17,611 nucleotides of DNA from Deltaproteobacteria bacterium RIFCSPLOWO2_02_FULL_57_26. Lineage in GTDB: Bacteria; Desulfobacterota; Binatia; UBA9968. Shown piece by piece: positions 6,457-13,018 of the stretch; the stretch's first letter is position 1; every line of letters begins with the position of its first letter. The notes beneath the pieces are model-generated. The model was not told the DNA's origin and ran no database searches. It was given only the letters and a program-made list of their open reading frames with translations. Position numbers and translations under genes: made by a program. The stretch spans positions 1-17,611 of the forward strand of contig MGSI01000118.1 in the NCBI GenBank assembly GCA_001798455.1. Reading direction: 5' to 3'.

Positions 6457-8679
6457 ATGAAACGGAGCCAAGTCGTCGGAATGCCCACTCCGAGAGTAGA
6501 AGGGGAAGAGAAAGTCTCCGGGCAAGCCGGCTACACGGCGGACAGGACGCTGCCCGGCATGCTCTGGGTCAAGGTCCTGAGGAGCCCGATTCCTCATGGA
6601 CGTATCAAGCGGATCGATACCCGCAGGGCTGCGGAGCTGCCCGGTGTCAAAGTGGTCCTGACCGGGCGAGACGTCAAAGGCGCCAAGATTGGGAAGAAGA
6701 TCGTGGATATGCCGATCCTGGCTGATGAGGTTGTGCGATTCATCGGCGAGAAGGTGGCTGCGATAGCGGCGGAGAGCGAAGACAGCGCCGAACAGGCGCT
6801 GGACCTGATCGAAGTGGAATACGAGGACTTACCGTCCGTCTCCGATCCTTTGGAAGCCATGAAGCCGTCTGCCCCACTCCTACATCCCGATCTGCCCAGT
6901 TACAGCGGTCTCCTTCACGAGATCAAAGAACCGAGCAATGTCTTCGTCCATCTCGAGTGGAAAAAGGGGGACATCGAGCAGGGCTTCAGGCAGTCGGACG
7001 TGATTGTCGAGAATACTTTTCGGACATCCATGGCCCACCAGTGTTACATCGAGCCCCATGTCTGTCTCGTGAAGGTCAACCCGGACGGGGGAGCGGAAAT
7101 ATGGGCTTCGACCAAGAGCCCCTTCGCCTTGCGCGAGCAGGTCGGCACGGCCTTGAAGGTTTCCCCGCAAAAGCTGGTCGTCCACCCCAGTTATGTCGGC
7201 GGCGATTTCGGCGGGAAAGGCGATAGTAACGACATCGCATTGTGCTATGTGCTGTCGCAGAAGAGCGGCCATCCGGTAAAACTGCTGCTGGATTACAACG
7301 AGGAGTTTGTCGCAGGCAACCCGCGCCATGCGGCGGTCGTAACGATCAAGACGGGGGTTAAAAAAACCGGCCGGATGGTTGCCCAACAATTTCGGTACGT
7401 CTTCGATAGCGGGGCTTATGGTTCGTACCGCCCGCAAGGCTTTCTCGTCGGTGCCCATGAAAGCGCGGGGCCCTATAGAATTCCCAACGTGCTCATTGAA
7501 GAAAACTACGTCTACACGAATAAAGTCCCGTGCGGCTACATGCGAGCGCCGGGCCACGCGCAAGGCGTGTTCGCAAACGAAAGCCAGATGGATCTCGTTG
7601 CCAGGGAACTCGGCCTGGAGCCAGCGGAATTCCGTAAAATCAATTTCATGCATGATGGCGAGGAATCGCCGCTGGGGCACATGATCTCGCACGTGGGGGT
7701 CGAAGAAGCCCTGAACAAGGCTCTTGAAGTTTCCGGGTACCACGGGCGGAAGCCCAAGAACGTGGGGCGTGGCTTGGCGGTGGCTCAATGGGTTTCGAAG
7801 GGGGGTGAATCCTACGCGTTCGTCAGGATCGACAAAGACGGGAACGTTACGCTTTCCTCTGCCGTCATGGATGTCGGTCCCGGAGCGTATACGATCATGC
7901 GGCAGATCGTGGCGGAGGAGCTAAAAGTTCCGATAGATTCGGTGCGAGTACAAGCGCTCGATACTTCGAAGGTCGTGAAGGACACCGGAGTCCGGGGCAG
8001 CAGCAGCACCCGGGTGCACGGCAGCGCGGCCTACGAAGCCGCCAAAAAGGCGAGGGAGGAAATCCTCAAGGCCGCCAGCGAGCTCACCGAGGTTCCGCCC
8101 GACCAGTTCATCCTTCAGAGCGGCGGGGTCACCCACGCCAGAGCGCAGAAAAAGATGTCCTTTGCCGAGATCGTCCGGGCCAAAGGGGAGCCGATCGTGG
8201 CCGAAGGACATTACAACAACATGATGGACGGTCCTGAATCGTCCACGGTAACGCAGGTGGCGGAGGTGGAAGTGGACCCGGAGACGGGAGCGATCCAGGT
8301 CCGGCAGATTATTTCGGCTCACGACACTGGCGCTATCCTCAACCCGATGACCCACCAGGGGCAAATCGATGGCGCGGTGGTCATGGGAATGGGATATGGC
8401 AAGATGGAAGAACTCCGCGCCGATGAAAGCGGCAAGATCGTGACGGCGAATTTCGGCGACTACAAAATCCCCACGATCCGGGATATTCCCGTGCTCAAGA
8501 CGGTTGTGATGCAATCCAATACCGGGAGCGGCCCCTATAACAGCATGAGCATCGGGGAAACGGCGATCATGCCCACCGCCGCTGCGATCGCGAATGCCGT
8601 TCATGACGCCGTCGGCGTGAGGATCAAATCGCTTCCGATCACGGCAGAAAAGGTGCTCGAGGCGCTTAAATCGCGCTGA
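6457..8679 (+). CDS. Xanthine dehydrogenase family protein, molybdopterin-binding (large) subunit
   Basis: 740 residues, typical for a CoxL/XdhB-type large subunit. The N-terminus (about residues 12-135, R.EG.EKVSGQAGYTAD) is the aldehyde oxidase/xanthine dehydrogenase a/b hammerhead domain. The cofactor-binding part shows GGDFGGKG (248-255) and GYMRAPG (360-366). The C-terminal SIGETAIMPTAAAIANA contains the expected catalytic glutamate, Glu701. These enzymes hydroxylate or oxidise aldehydes, purines, CO or aromatic substrates using Mo-molybdopterin cytosine dinucleotide, passing electrons to FeS and FAD subunits. The form I CO dehydrogenase motif AYRCSFR is absent, so it is not a typical CO dehydrogenase; the substrate is unknown. 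AGAGGTG at 6445-6451 is a good ribosome binding site. The small FeS and medium FAD subunits are not in this window, which is unusual. Two SDR genes follow. Confidence 0.93.
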   Translation: MKRSQVVGMPTPRVEGEEKVSGQAGYTADRTLPGMLWVKVLRSPIPHGRIKRIDTRRAAELPGVKVVLTGRDVKGAKIGKKIVDMPILADEVVRFIGEKVAAIAAESEDSAEQALDLIEVEYEDLPSVSDPLEAMKPSAPLLHPDLPSYSGLLHEIKEPSNVFVHLEWKKGDIEQGFRQSDVIVENTFRTSMAHQCYIEPHVCLVKVNPDGGAEIWASTKSPFALREQVGTALKVSPQKLVVHPSYVGGDFGGKGDSNDIALCYVLSQKSGHPVKLLLDYNEEFVAGNPRHAAVVTIKTGVKKTGRMVAQQFRYVFDSGAYGSYRPQGFLVGAHESAGPYRIPNVLIEENYVYTNKVPCGYMRAPGHAQGVFANESQMDLVARELGLEPAEFRKINFMHDGEESPLGHMISHVGVEEALNKALEVSGYHGRKPKNVGRGLAVAQWVSKGGESYAFVRIDKDGNVTLSSAVMDVGPGAYTIMRQIVAEELKVPIDSVRVQALDTSKVVKDTGVRGSSSTRVHGSAAYEAAKKAREEILKAASELTEVPPDQFILQSGGVTHARAQKKMSFAEIVRAKGEPIVAEGHYNNMMDGPESSTVTQVAEVEVDPETGAIQVRQIISAHDTGAILNPMTHQGQIDGAVVMGMGYGKMEELRADESGKIVTANFGDYKIPTIRDIPVLKTVVMQSNTGSGPYNSMSIGETAIMPTAAAIANAVHDAVGVRIKSLPITAEKVLEALKSR

Positions 8680-8714
8680 AGGCGCTGGCTAGCCGCGCAG
8701 ATTATGGGAGATCT

Positions 8715-9464
8715 ATGAACCGACTCGACGGGCGTGTGGCCATCATCACGGGCGCCGGACAGGGAATAGGGAAGGCCATTGCCCTGGGGATGGCCCGAGA
8801 GGGAGCCGCGGTGGTCATCGCGGAGATTAACGGCGGCAACGCGCAAGAAGTGCAAAGCGAATTGCAGGAAAGCGGGCAAAGGGCCCTTGCCGTTCCTACG
8901 GATGTCTCCCGCGAGGAATCCGTGTTGGCTATGGTGGAACGGTGCTTAAAAGAGTTTGGCCGGATCGATATCCTGGTCAACAACGCGGGCATTTATCCGG
9001 TTTCTCCGGTTGAAGAGATGGCGGAGGAGGAGTGGAACCGTGTCATCGGAACTAATCTGATCGGGACCTTTTTGTGTTCTAAAGCGGTCGTTCCAAGATT
9101 ATTGGAGCAACGCTGGGGGAGAATCATCAATATGACCTCGGGACGGGCGTTCCAGGGAGCCAAAGACGGCGCCCATTACGCCGCGTCCAAAGCCGGAATC
9201 ATCGGCTTTACGAAGGCGCTGGCCCTGGAGCTTGCCCTGTGTGGCGTTACGGTCAATGCGATCTGCCCGGGAGTGACGGACACGGCTCAACCCCGCGGGC
9301 ATCGAACGGAAGAAGAGCTGTATGGGATGGCGGCCAGAATTCCACTCGGTCGTATCGGCCAGGTAGATGACCTTGTAGGACCAGCTATCTTTCTGGCCAG
9401 TGATGCGGCCGGGTTCGTCACGGGCCAAACCGTGCTGGTCAACGGCGGGGCCATCATGTGGTGA
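8715..9464 (+). CDS. SDR family oxidoreductase (FabG-like), first of a tandem pair
   Basis: A 249-residue classical short-chain dehydrogenase/reductase. The cofactor motif TGAGQGIG is at residues 12-19 and NNAG at 89-92. The catalytic residues Ser142, Tyr155 and Lys159 (YAASK) have the usual 13-residue Ser-Tyr spacing. The C-terminal part has PLGRIGQ, FLASDAAGFVTGQTV and NGG, as in 3-oxoacyl-ACP reductase-like SDRs. The end of the second strand reads IAEI, with an acidic residue at position 37 where NAD-preferring enzymes usually carry Asp; this gives a weak guess for NAD(H). GGGAG at 8706-8710 is 4 nt before the ATG. It lies 35 bp after the molybdopterin subunit gene and 8 bp before a second SDR, so the three are probably cotranscribed. 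Substrate unknown; an alcohol or hydroxyacid from the same catabolic route is plausible. Confidence 0.93.
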   Translation: MNRLDGRVAIITGAGQGIGKAIALGMAREGAAVVIAEINGGNAQEVQSELQESGQRALAVPTDVSREESVLAMVERCLKEFGRIDILVNNAGIYPVSPVEEMAEEEWNRVIGTNLIGTFLCSKAVVPRLLEQRWGRIINMTSGRAFQGAKDGAHYAASKAGIIGFTKALALELALCGVTVNAICPGVTDTAQPRGHRTEEELYGMAARIPLGRIGQVDDLVGPAIFLASDAAGFVTGQTVLVNGGAIMW

Positions 9465-9472
9465 GGGCAATT

Positions 9473-10225
9473 ATGAGCTCAGCGGACAAGAAAGTTGCAG
9501 TGGTTTCGGGTGGGGCAGGAGGGATCGGGGCAGCCGTGGTGTCACGTCTGGCCCAAGCGGATTTTATCCCGATTATCCTGGATAAAGATGAAGCCGCGGG
9601 CCGGGAAGTTTTGGCCGAGCTCGGGCGCCAGGAGGGACGAGGATTGTGCATCGCGCTCGATGCTACTAAAAAAAGCGATGTTCAGCGTGCGTTCGACAGA
9701 GTCCTTGCGGATTATCGTCGCGTCGATGTCCTCGTGAACCTCGCCGGAGGGGCCCTTTACGCCAAGCTGATTCAGGATTTCGCGCTCCGCGAATGGCGTG
9801 AGATCATCGACGTCAATCTGAAATCGACGTTTCTCTGCTGCCAGGCTGTTTTTCCGATCATGAAAGCCCAGCGGCAAGGAGCGATCATCAACACCGCCTC
9901 GAACTACGCGGTCACCGGAAGCGCATCGCGCACCGCCTATTCCGCCGCGAAGGCGGGAATCATCGCCTTTACGAAGTCCCTTGCCGCTGAGCTGGCTCCC
10001 TATGGAGTGCGCGCCAACGTCATCGCGCCGGGTCGCACGGCCACGCCACGCGTGATGGGCAATTACGATGCCGCGGGATGGGCAGCCGCCAGCAGCCAGA
10101 TTCCCATGGGGAGGACGGCCGAGCCCGCTGAGATCGCCGAAGGAGTCGCCTTTCTGGCCGGCGACGAGAGCCTTTACATGACCGGACAGACCCTCCACGT
10201 CAACGGCGGAATGGTCATGCCGTAA
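9473..10225 (+). CDS. SDR family oxidoreductase, second of a tandem pair
   Basis: A 250-residue SDR with cofactor motif SGGAGGIG (12-19), NLAG at 89-92 in place of the usual NNAG, and catalytic Ser143, Tyr156 and Lys160 (YSAAK). Asp37 follows the second strand (ILDKDE), suggesting NAD(H) preference. The start is set at ATG 9473, where GAGGG (9463-9467) sits 5 nt upstream. A GTG at 9458 also opens the frame but lies inside the previous gene with no proper ribosome binding site. The two neighbouring SDRs share the fold but differ in the N-terminal half and around the active site, so they probably do different steps rather than being a recent duplication. A stem-loop follows the stop. Function beyond oxidoreductase cannot be assigned. 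Confidence 0.92.
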   Translation: MSSADKKVAVVSGGAGGIGAAVVSRLAQADFIPIILDKDEAAGREVLAELGRQEGRGLCIALDATKKSDVQRAFDRVLADYRRVDVLVNLAGGALYAKLIQDFALREWREIIDVNLKSTFLCCQAVFPIMKAQRQGAIINTASNYAVTGSASRTAYSAAKAGIIAFTKSLAAELAPYGVRANVIAPGRTATPRVMGNYDAAGWAAASSQIPMGRTAEPAEIAEGVAFLAGDESLYMTGQTLHVNGGMVMP

Positions 10226-10226
10226 G

Positions 10227-10244
10227 TTGGCGGCTAGGCGCCAA
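10227..10244. repeat. Perfect 6-bp stem-loop after the second SDR gene
   Basis: TTGGCG (10227-10232), loop GCTAGG, CGCCAA (10239-10244). It starts one base after the stop codon. The bases after it are AAAG rather than T, so on the + strand it is not a classical intrinsic terminator. It may protect the 3' end of the SDR mRNA or act weakly as an attenuator before the next promoter. Confidence 0.35.
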
Positions 10245-10297
10245 AAGCTCCTGCCCGAGCGTGTGATCGGAATAGGTGGCAGGGAGCTGGGAAATTC

Positions 10298-10326
10298 TTG
10301 ACAGCCCCGTGCGCGGGGCATATAGA
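10298..10326 (+). promoter_or_regulatory. Sigma-70-type promoter for the MetE-like gene, with palindromic spacer
   Basis: TTGACA (10298-10303), exactly 17 nt, then TATAGA (10321-10326): a perfect -35 and a 5/6 -10 at ideal spacing. The spacer itself is an inverted repeat, GCCCCG-TGCG-CGGGGC (10304-10319), which could be a regulator site between the two hexamers. Transcription should begin near 10333, about 24 nt before the GTG start at 10357. This promoter lies inside the longer reading frame that opens at 10276, which is one reason to reject that earlier start. Confidence 0.72.
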
Positions 10327-10336
10327 GGGCGAAAGG

Positions 10337-10351
10337 CCTCGCGCGAGGAGG
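10337..10351 (+). promoter_or_regulatory. Ribosome binding site embedded in a palindrome
   Basis: CCTCGCGCGAGG (10337-10348) is a perfect 12-bp palindrome, and its right end is part of the Shine-Dalgarno sequence AGGAGG (10346-10351), 5 nt before GTG 10357. If the stem forms in the mRNA, or a longer pairing uses CCTC with GAGG, part of the ribosome binding site is hidden. Confidence 0.5.
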
Positions 10352-10356
10352 TGGTT

Positions 10357-11532
10357 GTGGCACGGTCCAGCGTTTCGGCCCTTGAAGAAACTCCTCTGGC
10401 TAAAATCCGCGTCGACCAGGTGGGCAGCCTGCTTCGCCCGCAGGAGTTAAAAGACGTCTATGCCTGGCACGGCTCAGGGCGGGCGAGCGACGAAGAGCTG
10501 CGCCAAGCGCAGGATGAAGCTATCCGGCAGGTTATCGCGCGGCAGGAGGTTCACGGTCTGCCGGTGCTGACCGACGGGGAATACCGCCGACTCAATTTTC
10601 AGGACAGCTTCGCCGAGTCGGTCACGGGCTTTCTTCCGGGCAAGCAGACGCTTCAGTTCCATGAGCAGCGTGCCACGGGCGGAAAACCTCTGACTCGCTG
10701 GGACCCCGACAATCCCAGCCAGGGAGAACCCGCGTTGGGGTATTGGAGACCTCTGGTGGAACGCGTCCGCCTGGCGCGCAATCTTCCGCTGGAAGAATTT
10801 CGCTTTTCTCAGCCTCTGACCTCTTCTCCGATAAAGATTACGCTTCTCAGTCCCGATCGGCTATGCGAGGAGTTTGACCGTCAAAACACGGGCGGTGTTT
10901 ACAGTGATGTCGAGGAGTTTTTAGCGGATGTCATTTCCGTTGAGCGCCAGATCGTGACTGAGCTGGCGCAGGCCGGCTGTCGGTACGTCCAGATCGACGC
11001 GCCCAGTTATACTTCCTACGTTGATTCGCGATCTCTTGAGCGGATGCGCTCGCGGGGACAGGAGCCGCTGAGGCGGATGGAGCGCTCCATAAACGCGGAC
11101 AACGCGGTGATCGCCGGGTTCCCGGGCGTTACCTTCGGCATCCACCTCTGCCGGGGCAATCAGCGCAGCATGTGGCATCGCGAGGGGGGCTACGACGCCA
11201 TTGCCGAGAGGCTTTTTAACGGACTCAAACATCAGCGTCTCCTCTTGGAGTACGACTCGGAAAGGGCAGGGGGCTTTGATCCGTTGAGACTCGTCCCGGG
11301 CGATAAGGTGGTTGTCCTTGGCCTTGTGAGCAGCAAGATCGCCCGGGTAGAGAACCCGGGTGAGCTGCGGCGCCGGATCGAAGAGGCGAGCCGCTATCTG
11401 TCTTTAGACCGGCTGGCGCTGAGTCCGCAGTGTGGCTTCGCCTCGAACATTCTCGGAAATCTGCTCGGCGAAAAAGACCAGTGGAGAAAGTTCGACGTTA
11501 TCCGAGAGGTCGCCTCAGAGATTTGGAAATAG
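10357..11532 (+). CDS. Stand-alone MetE-like (cobalamin-independent methionine synthase II family) methyltransferase
   Basis: With the GTG at 10357 (AGGAGG 5 nt upstream) the product has 391 residues: the catalytic C-terminal barrel of MetE without the N-terminal barrel. Zinc ligands of the family are visible as His263-x-Cys265 (GIHLCRGN), Glu298 (LLLEYD) and Cys359 (SPQCGF). The early DGEYRR motif is also typical of the UROD/MetE-like superfamily. Members include core methionine synthases, epoxyalkane:coenzyme M transferases and many uncharacterised thiol alkyltransferases. All use zinc to activate a thiol as the nucleophile. In a block with a molybdenum hydroxylase and two SDRs, a catabolic thiol-transfer or demethylation role is as plausible as methionine synthesis; this is inference. 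It has its own promoter, so it can be expressed separately from the genes upstream. Confidence 0.85.
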   Translation: MARSSVSALEETPLAKIRVDQVGSLLRPQELKDVYAWHGSGRASDEELRQAQDEAIRQVIARQEVHGLPVLTDGEYRRLNFQDSFAESVTGFLPGKQTLQFHEQRATGGKPLTRWDPDNPSQGEPALGYWRPLVERVRLARNLPLEEFRFSQPLTSSPIKITLLSPDRLCEEFDRQNTGGVYSDVEEFLADVISVERQIVTELAQAGCRYVQIDAPSYTSYVDSRSLERMRSRGQEPLRRMERSINADNAVIAGFPGVTFGIHLCRGNQRSMWHREGGYDAIAERLFNGLKHQRLLLEYDSERAGGFDPLRLVPGDKVVVLGLVSSKIARVENPGELRRRIEEASRYLSLDRLALSPQCGFASNILGNLLGEKDQWRKFDVIREVASEIWK

Positions 11533-11580
11533 ACCGAGCCGGCAGCGGCGGCGCTTCACCTGAGTCGACGAGTTTCGGGC

Positions 11581-12288
11581 CTAGCCCGCGCGGTCCAGGA
11601 GCGAAAAGATCGCCTTGAGATTCTGGAGCCGTGGGACATTGTCCGATGCCGATCTGCCGCTGCGGTCCAGCAGGACACCCGTCAGCCCGGCGGCGCTCGC
11701 CCCTGCAGCGTCTTTGTCCGGGCTGTCGCCAATATGCATAGCCTCCTCGGCTTTAAGCCGGTGGGTCTCTAACGCCCGGTGGAATATTTCCCGCGCGGGT
11801 TTGGCACGTCCCGCATGGCTCGAAATCACGATAGAATCGAAGCAGGGGGCTATGCCCAGACCCTCGAGGATGCCAAAAAGGCGGGAATCGAAATTCGAGA
11901 TCACGGCCAGGATCAAATCCCGCTCCCGCAAAGCCACCAGGGTTTCTTTGATCTCGGGATACAGGGACCAGGAATCGGCTCGGCTGAAATATTCAAAGAG
12001 TTCCGAGAAGTAATCTTCGAAGCCGTCAAAGCGTCCGTAGGGTTCGAAGATTCTCCGCACCAGATCCTTCCACCATTGGCGCTCCCATTCCTGGATCCTG
12101 TCGGGCTGTGCTCCCGGGAAGGCCAAGGGGGGCGACGAGGCAAAGCAGCGGCGGAACCGCTCGGTGAGCTGCCCGGGCAAAACTTCCATCCCGAATCTTT
12201 GCGCCACCCGGGCATAGCTTTCCCCGACGGGTCTAGTGGTCTTGATCAGCGTTCCTGCGGCGTCGAAAAAGATCGCTTTGAAAACCAT
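11581..12288 (-). CDS. HAD superfamily hydrolase (HAD-IA) with DxAGTL active-site loop
   Basis: Reading the minus strand from ATG 12286-12288 gives 235 residues; an alternative upstream start at 12315 adds nine residues with no better ribosome binding site. HAD motifs occur in order: motif I FFDAAGTL with nucleophile Asp9, motif II ISNFD (Ser131), motif III Lys163 (AGRAKPAREIF) and motif IV HIGDSPDKDAAG (Asp188, Asp193). The helical cap falls at about residues 17-115. In phosphatases motif I is DxDGT, whose second Asp is the general acid; here that position is Ala11, as in the DAYGTL loop of haloacid dehalogenases and the DxAGT loop of phosphonatases. The product could be a dehalogenase-like or specialised hydrolase, or a HDHD3-type protein. 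It is transcribed toward the MetE-like gene, with a 48-bp gap between the stops. Confidence 0.88.
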   Translation of the reverse strand: MVFKAIFFDAAGTLIKTTRPVGESYARVAQRFGMEVLPGQLTERFRRCFASSPPLAFPGAQPDRIQEWERQWWKDLVRRIFEPYGRFDGFEDYFSELFEYFSRADSWSLYPEIKETLVALRERDLILAVISNFDSRLFGILEGLGIAPCFDSIVISSHAGRAKPAREIFHRALETHRLKAEEAMHIGDSPDKDAAGASAAGLTGVLLDRSGRSASDNVPRLQNLKAIFSLLDRAG

Positions 12289-12323
12289 GACTCTCAGGGA
12301 ACAGGCGCCAGGCAAACAATTGC

Positions 12324-12349
12324 GAAATTCGAATTTCGAAATTCGAAAT
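12324..12349. repeat. Overlapping AT-rich palindromes around TTCGAA
   Basis: Two perfect 14-bp palindromes overlap: GAAATTCGAATTTC (12324-12337) and GAATTTCGAAATTC (12331-12344). TTCGAA occurs three times at 7-bp steps. The element lies in the 133-bp gap between the divergent HAD and nicotinamidase genes and is far more AT-rich than its surroundings. It is either a dispersed intergenic repeat or a multi-site operator for the divergent promoters. Confidence 0.5.
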
Positions 12350-12385
12350 AAAAACGTCTATCGCCTTCCGTGTTGTACTTGATTA

Positions 12386-12413
12386 TTGAAACAATTCTAT
12401 CATCTATTATAAT
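12386..12413 (+). promoter_or_regulatory. Near-consensus sigma-70 promoter giving a leaderless nicotinamidase mRNA
   Basis: TTGAAA (12386-12391), 16 nt, and a perfect TATAAT (12408-12413) lie directly before ATG 12422. Only 8 nt separate the -10 hexamer from the start codon, so initiation about 7 nt downstream would place the 5' end at or within a base or two of the ATG. There is no Shine-Dalgarno sequence in between, which agrees with leaderless translation. Confidence 0.75.
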
Positions 12414-12421
12414 GTGTAGAT

Positions 12422-12997
12422 ATGCAACGAAAAGATGCCCTTGTGGTCATCGATGTGCAAAACGACTTTTGTTCAGGCGGGTCTCTGGCCGTGACGGATG
12501 GAGACAAAGTGGTCCCGGTCTTGAACCGTTACATCGAGCGGTTCAAAGCTGCCAATCTTCCGATCCTGGCTACCCGCGACTGGCATCCCGAAAAGACCTC
12601 TCATTTCAAGGTCTATGGGGGCGTCTGGCCCGTCCATTGCGTCCAAGGGACCAAGGGAGCTGAGTTTCACCCGGACTTGCGACTCCCGTCCGAAGCCGTC
12701 ATTGTATCCGCGGGCATGGGCGCAGACGAGGACGGCTATTCGGGGTTTCAAGGTCGGAACCACCGGGGAGTCAAGCTTTCCGATCTTTTACGTGGGATGG
12801 GAGTGGAACGGATATTCGTGGGCGGCCTGGCTACGGATTATTGTGTGAAGCATACTGTCCTCGATGGGCTCAAAGAAGGCTTTAAAGTAGTTCTGCTAGA
12901 GGACGCCATCCGCGGCGTGGATCTCCAGCCCGGGGATTCCGAGCGGGCCATCGCGGAGATGGTCCGGGCCGGGGCCGAGAGAAGCCGGGAAACTTGA
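12422..12997 (+). CDS. pncA: Nicotinamidase / isochorismatase-family amidohydrolase
   Basis: A 191-residue cysteine hydrolase that would convert nicotinamide to nicotinate in NAD salvage. Asp11 in VIDVQNDFCSGGSL and the nucleophile Cys141 in GGLATDYCVKHT are in place. All metal ligands of PncA are present: Asp53 and His55 (RDWHP), His61 (SHF) and His72 (VHCVQGT). C-terminal VLLEDAIRGVD is also typical. The third catalytic residue, a lysine in the KG..PDxDGYSGF segment, reads SAGMGADEDGYSGF here: position 97 is Ala (codon GCG). Loss of this lysine inactivates M. tuberculosis PncA (K96), so activity is doubtful unless another lysine substitutes. No ribosome binding site precedes the ATG; the promoter position implies a leaderless mRNA. 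The 3' side runs into the phosphatase gene after 21 bp. Confidence 0.88.
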   Translation: MQRKDALVVIDVQNDFCSGGSLAVTDGDKVVPVLNRYIERFKAANLPILATRDWHPEKTSHFKVYGGVWPVHCVQGTKGAEFHPDLRLPSEAVIVSAGMGADEDGYSGFQGRNHRGVKLSDLLRGMGVERIFVGGLATDYCVKHTVLDGLKEGFKVVLLEDAIRGVDLQPGDSERAIAEMVRAGAERSRET

Positions 12998-13018
12998 AAG
13001 CTGACAGAAAGGAGCATC

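Noticed and set aside
6880..7788. Long open frame on the minus strand (302 codons) inside the molybdopterin subunit gene
   Set aside because: It is exactly antisense to a gene with clear family motifs, has no recognisable domain, and such frames are expected opposite GC-rich genes.
7921..8604. Minus-strand open frame of 227 codons
   Set aside because: Shadow of the same molybdopterin subunit gene; no motif, no ribosome binding site.
6457..8679. Aerobic CO dehydrogenase large subunit (CoxL)
   Set aside because: The form I AYRCSFR active-site motif is missing; the equivalent region reads GYMRAPG, and no coxS/coxM neighbours are present.
10276..10356. Longer N-terminus for the MetE-like protein
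   Set aside because: The extra 27 residues cover a near-perfect sigma-70 promoter and palindromes, and the AGGAGG before GTG 10357 defines a better start.
9542..10363. Minus-strand open frame of 273 codons opposite the second SDR gene
   Set aside because: The SDR on the + strand has all catalytic motifs; the antisense product resembles nothing known.
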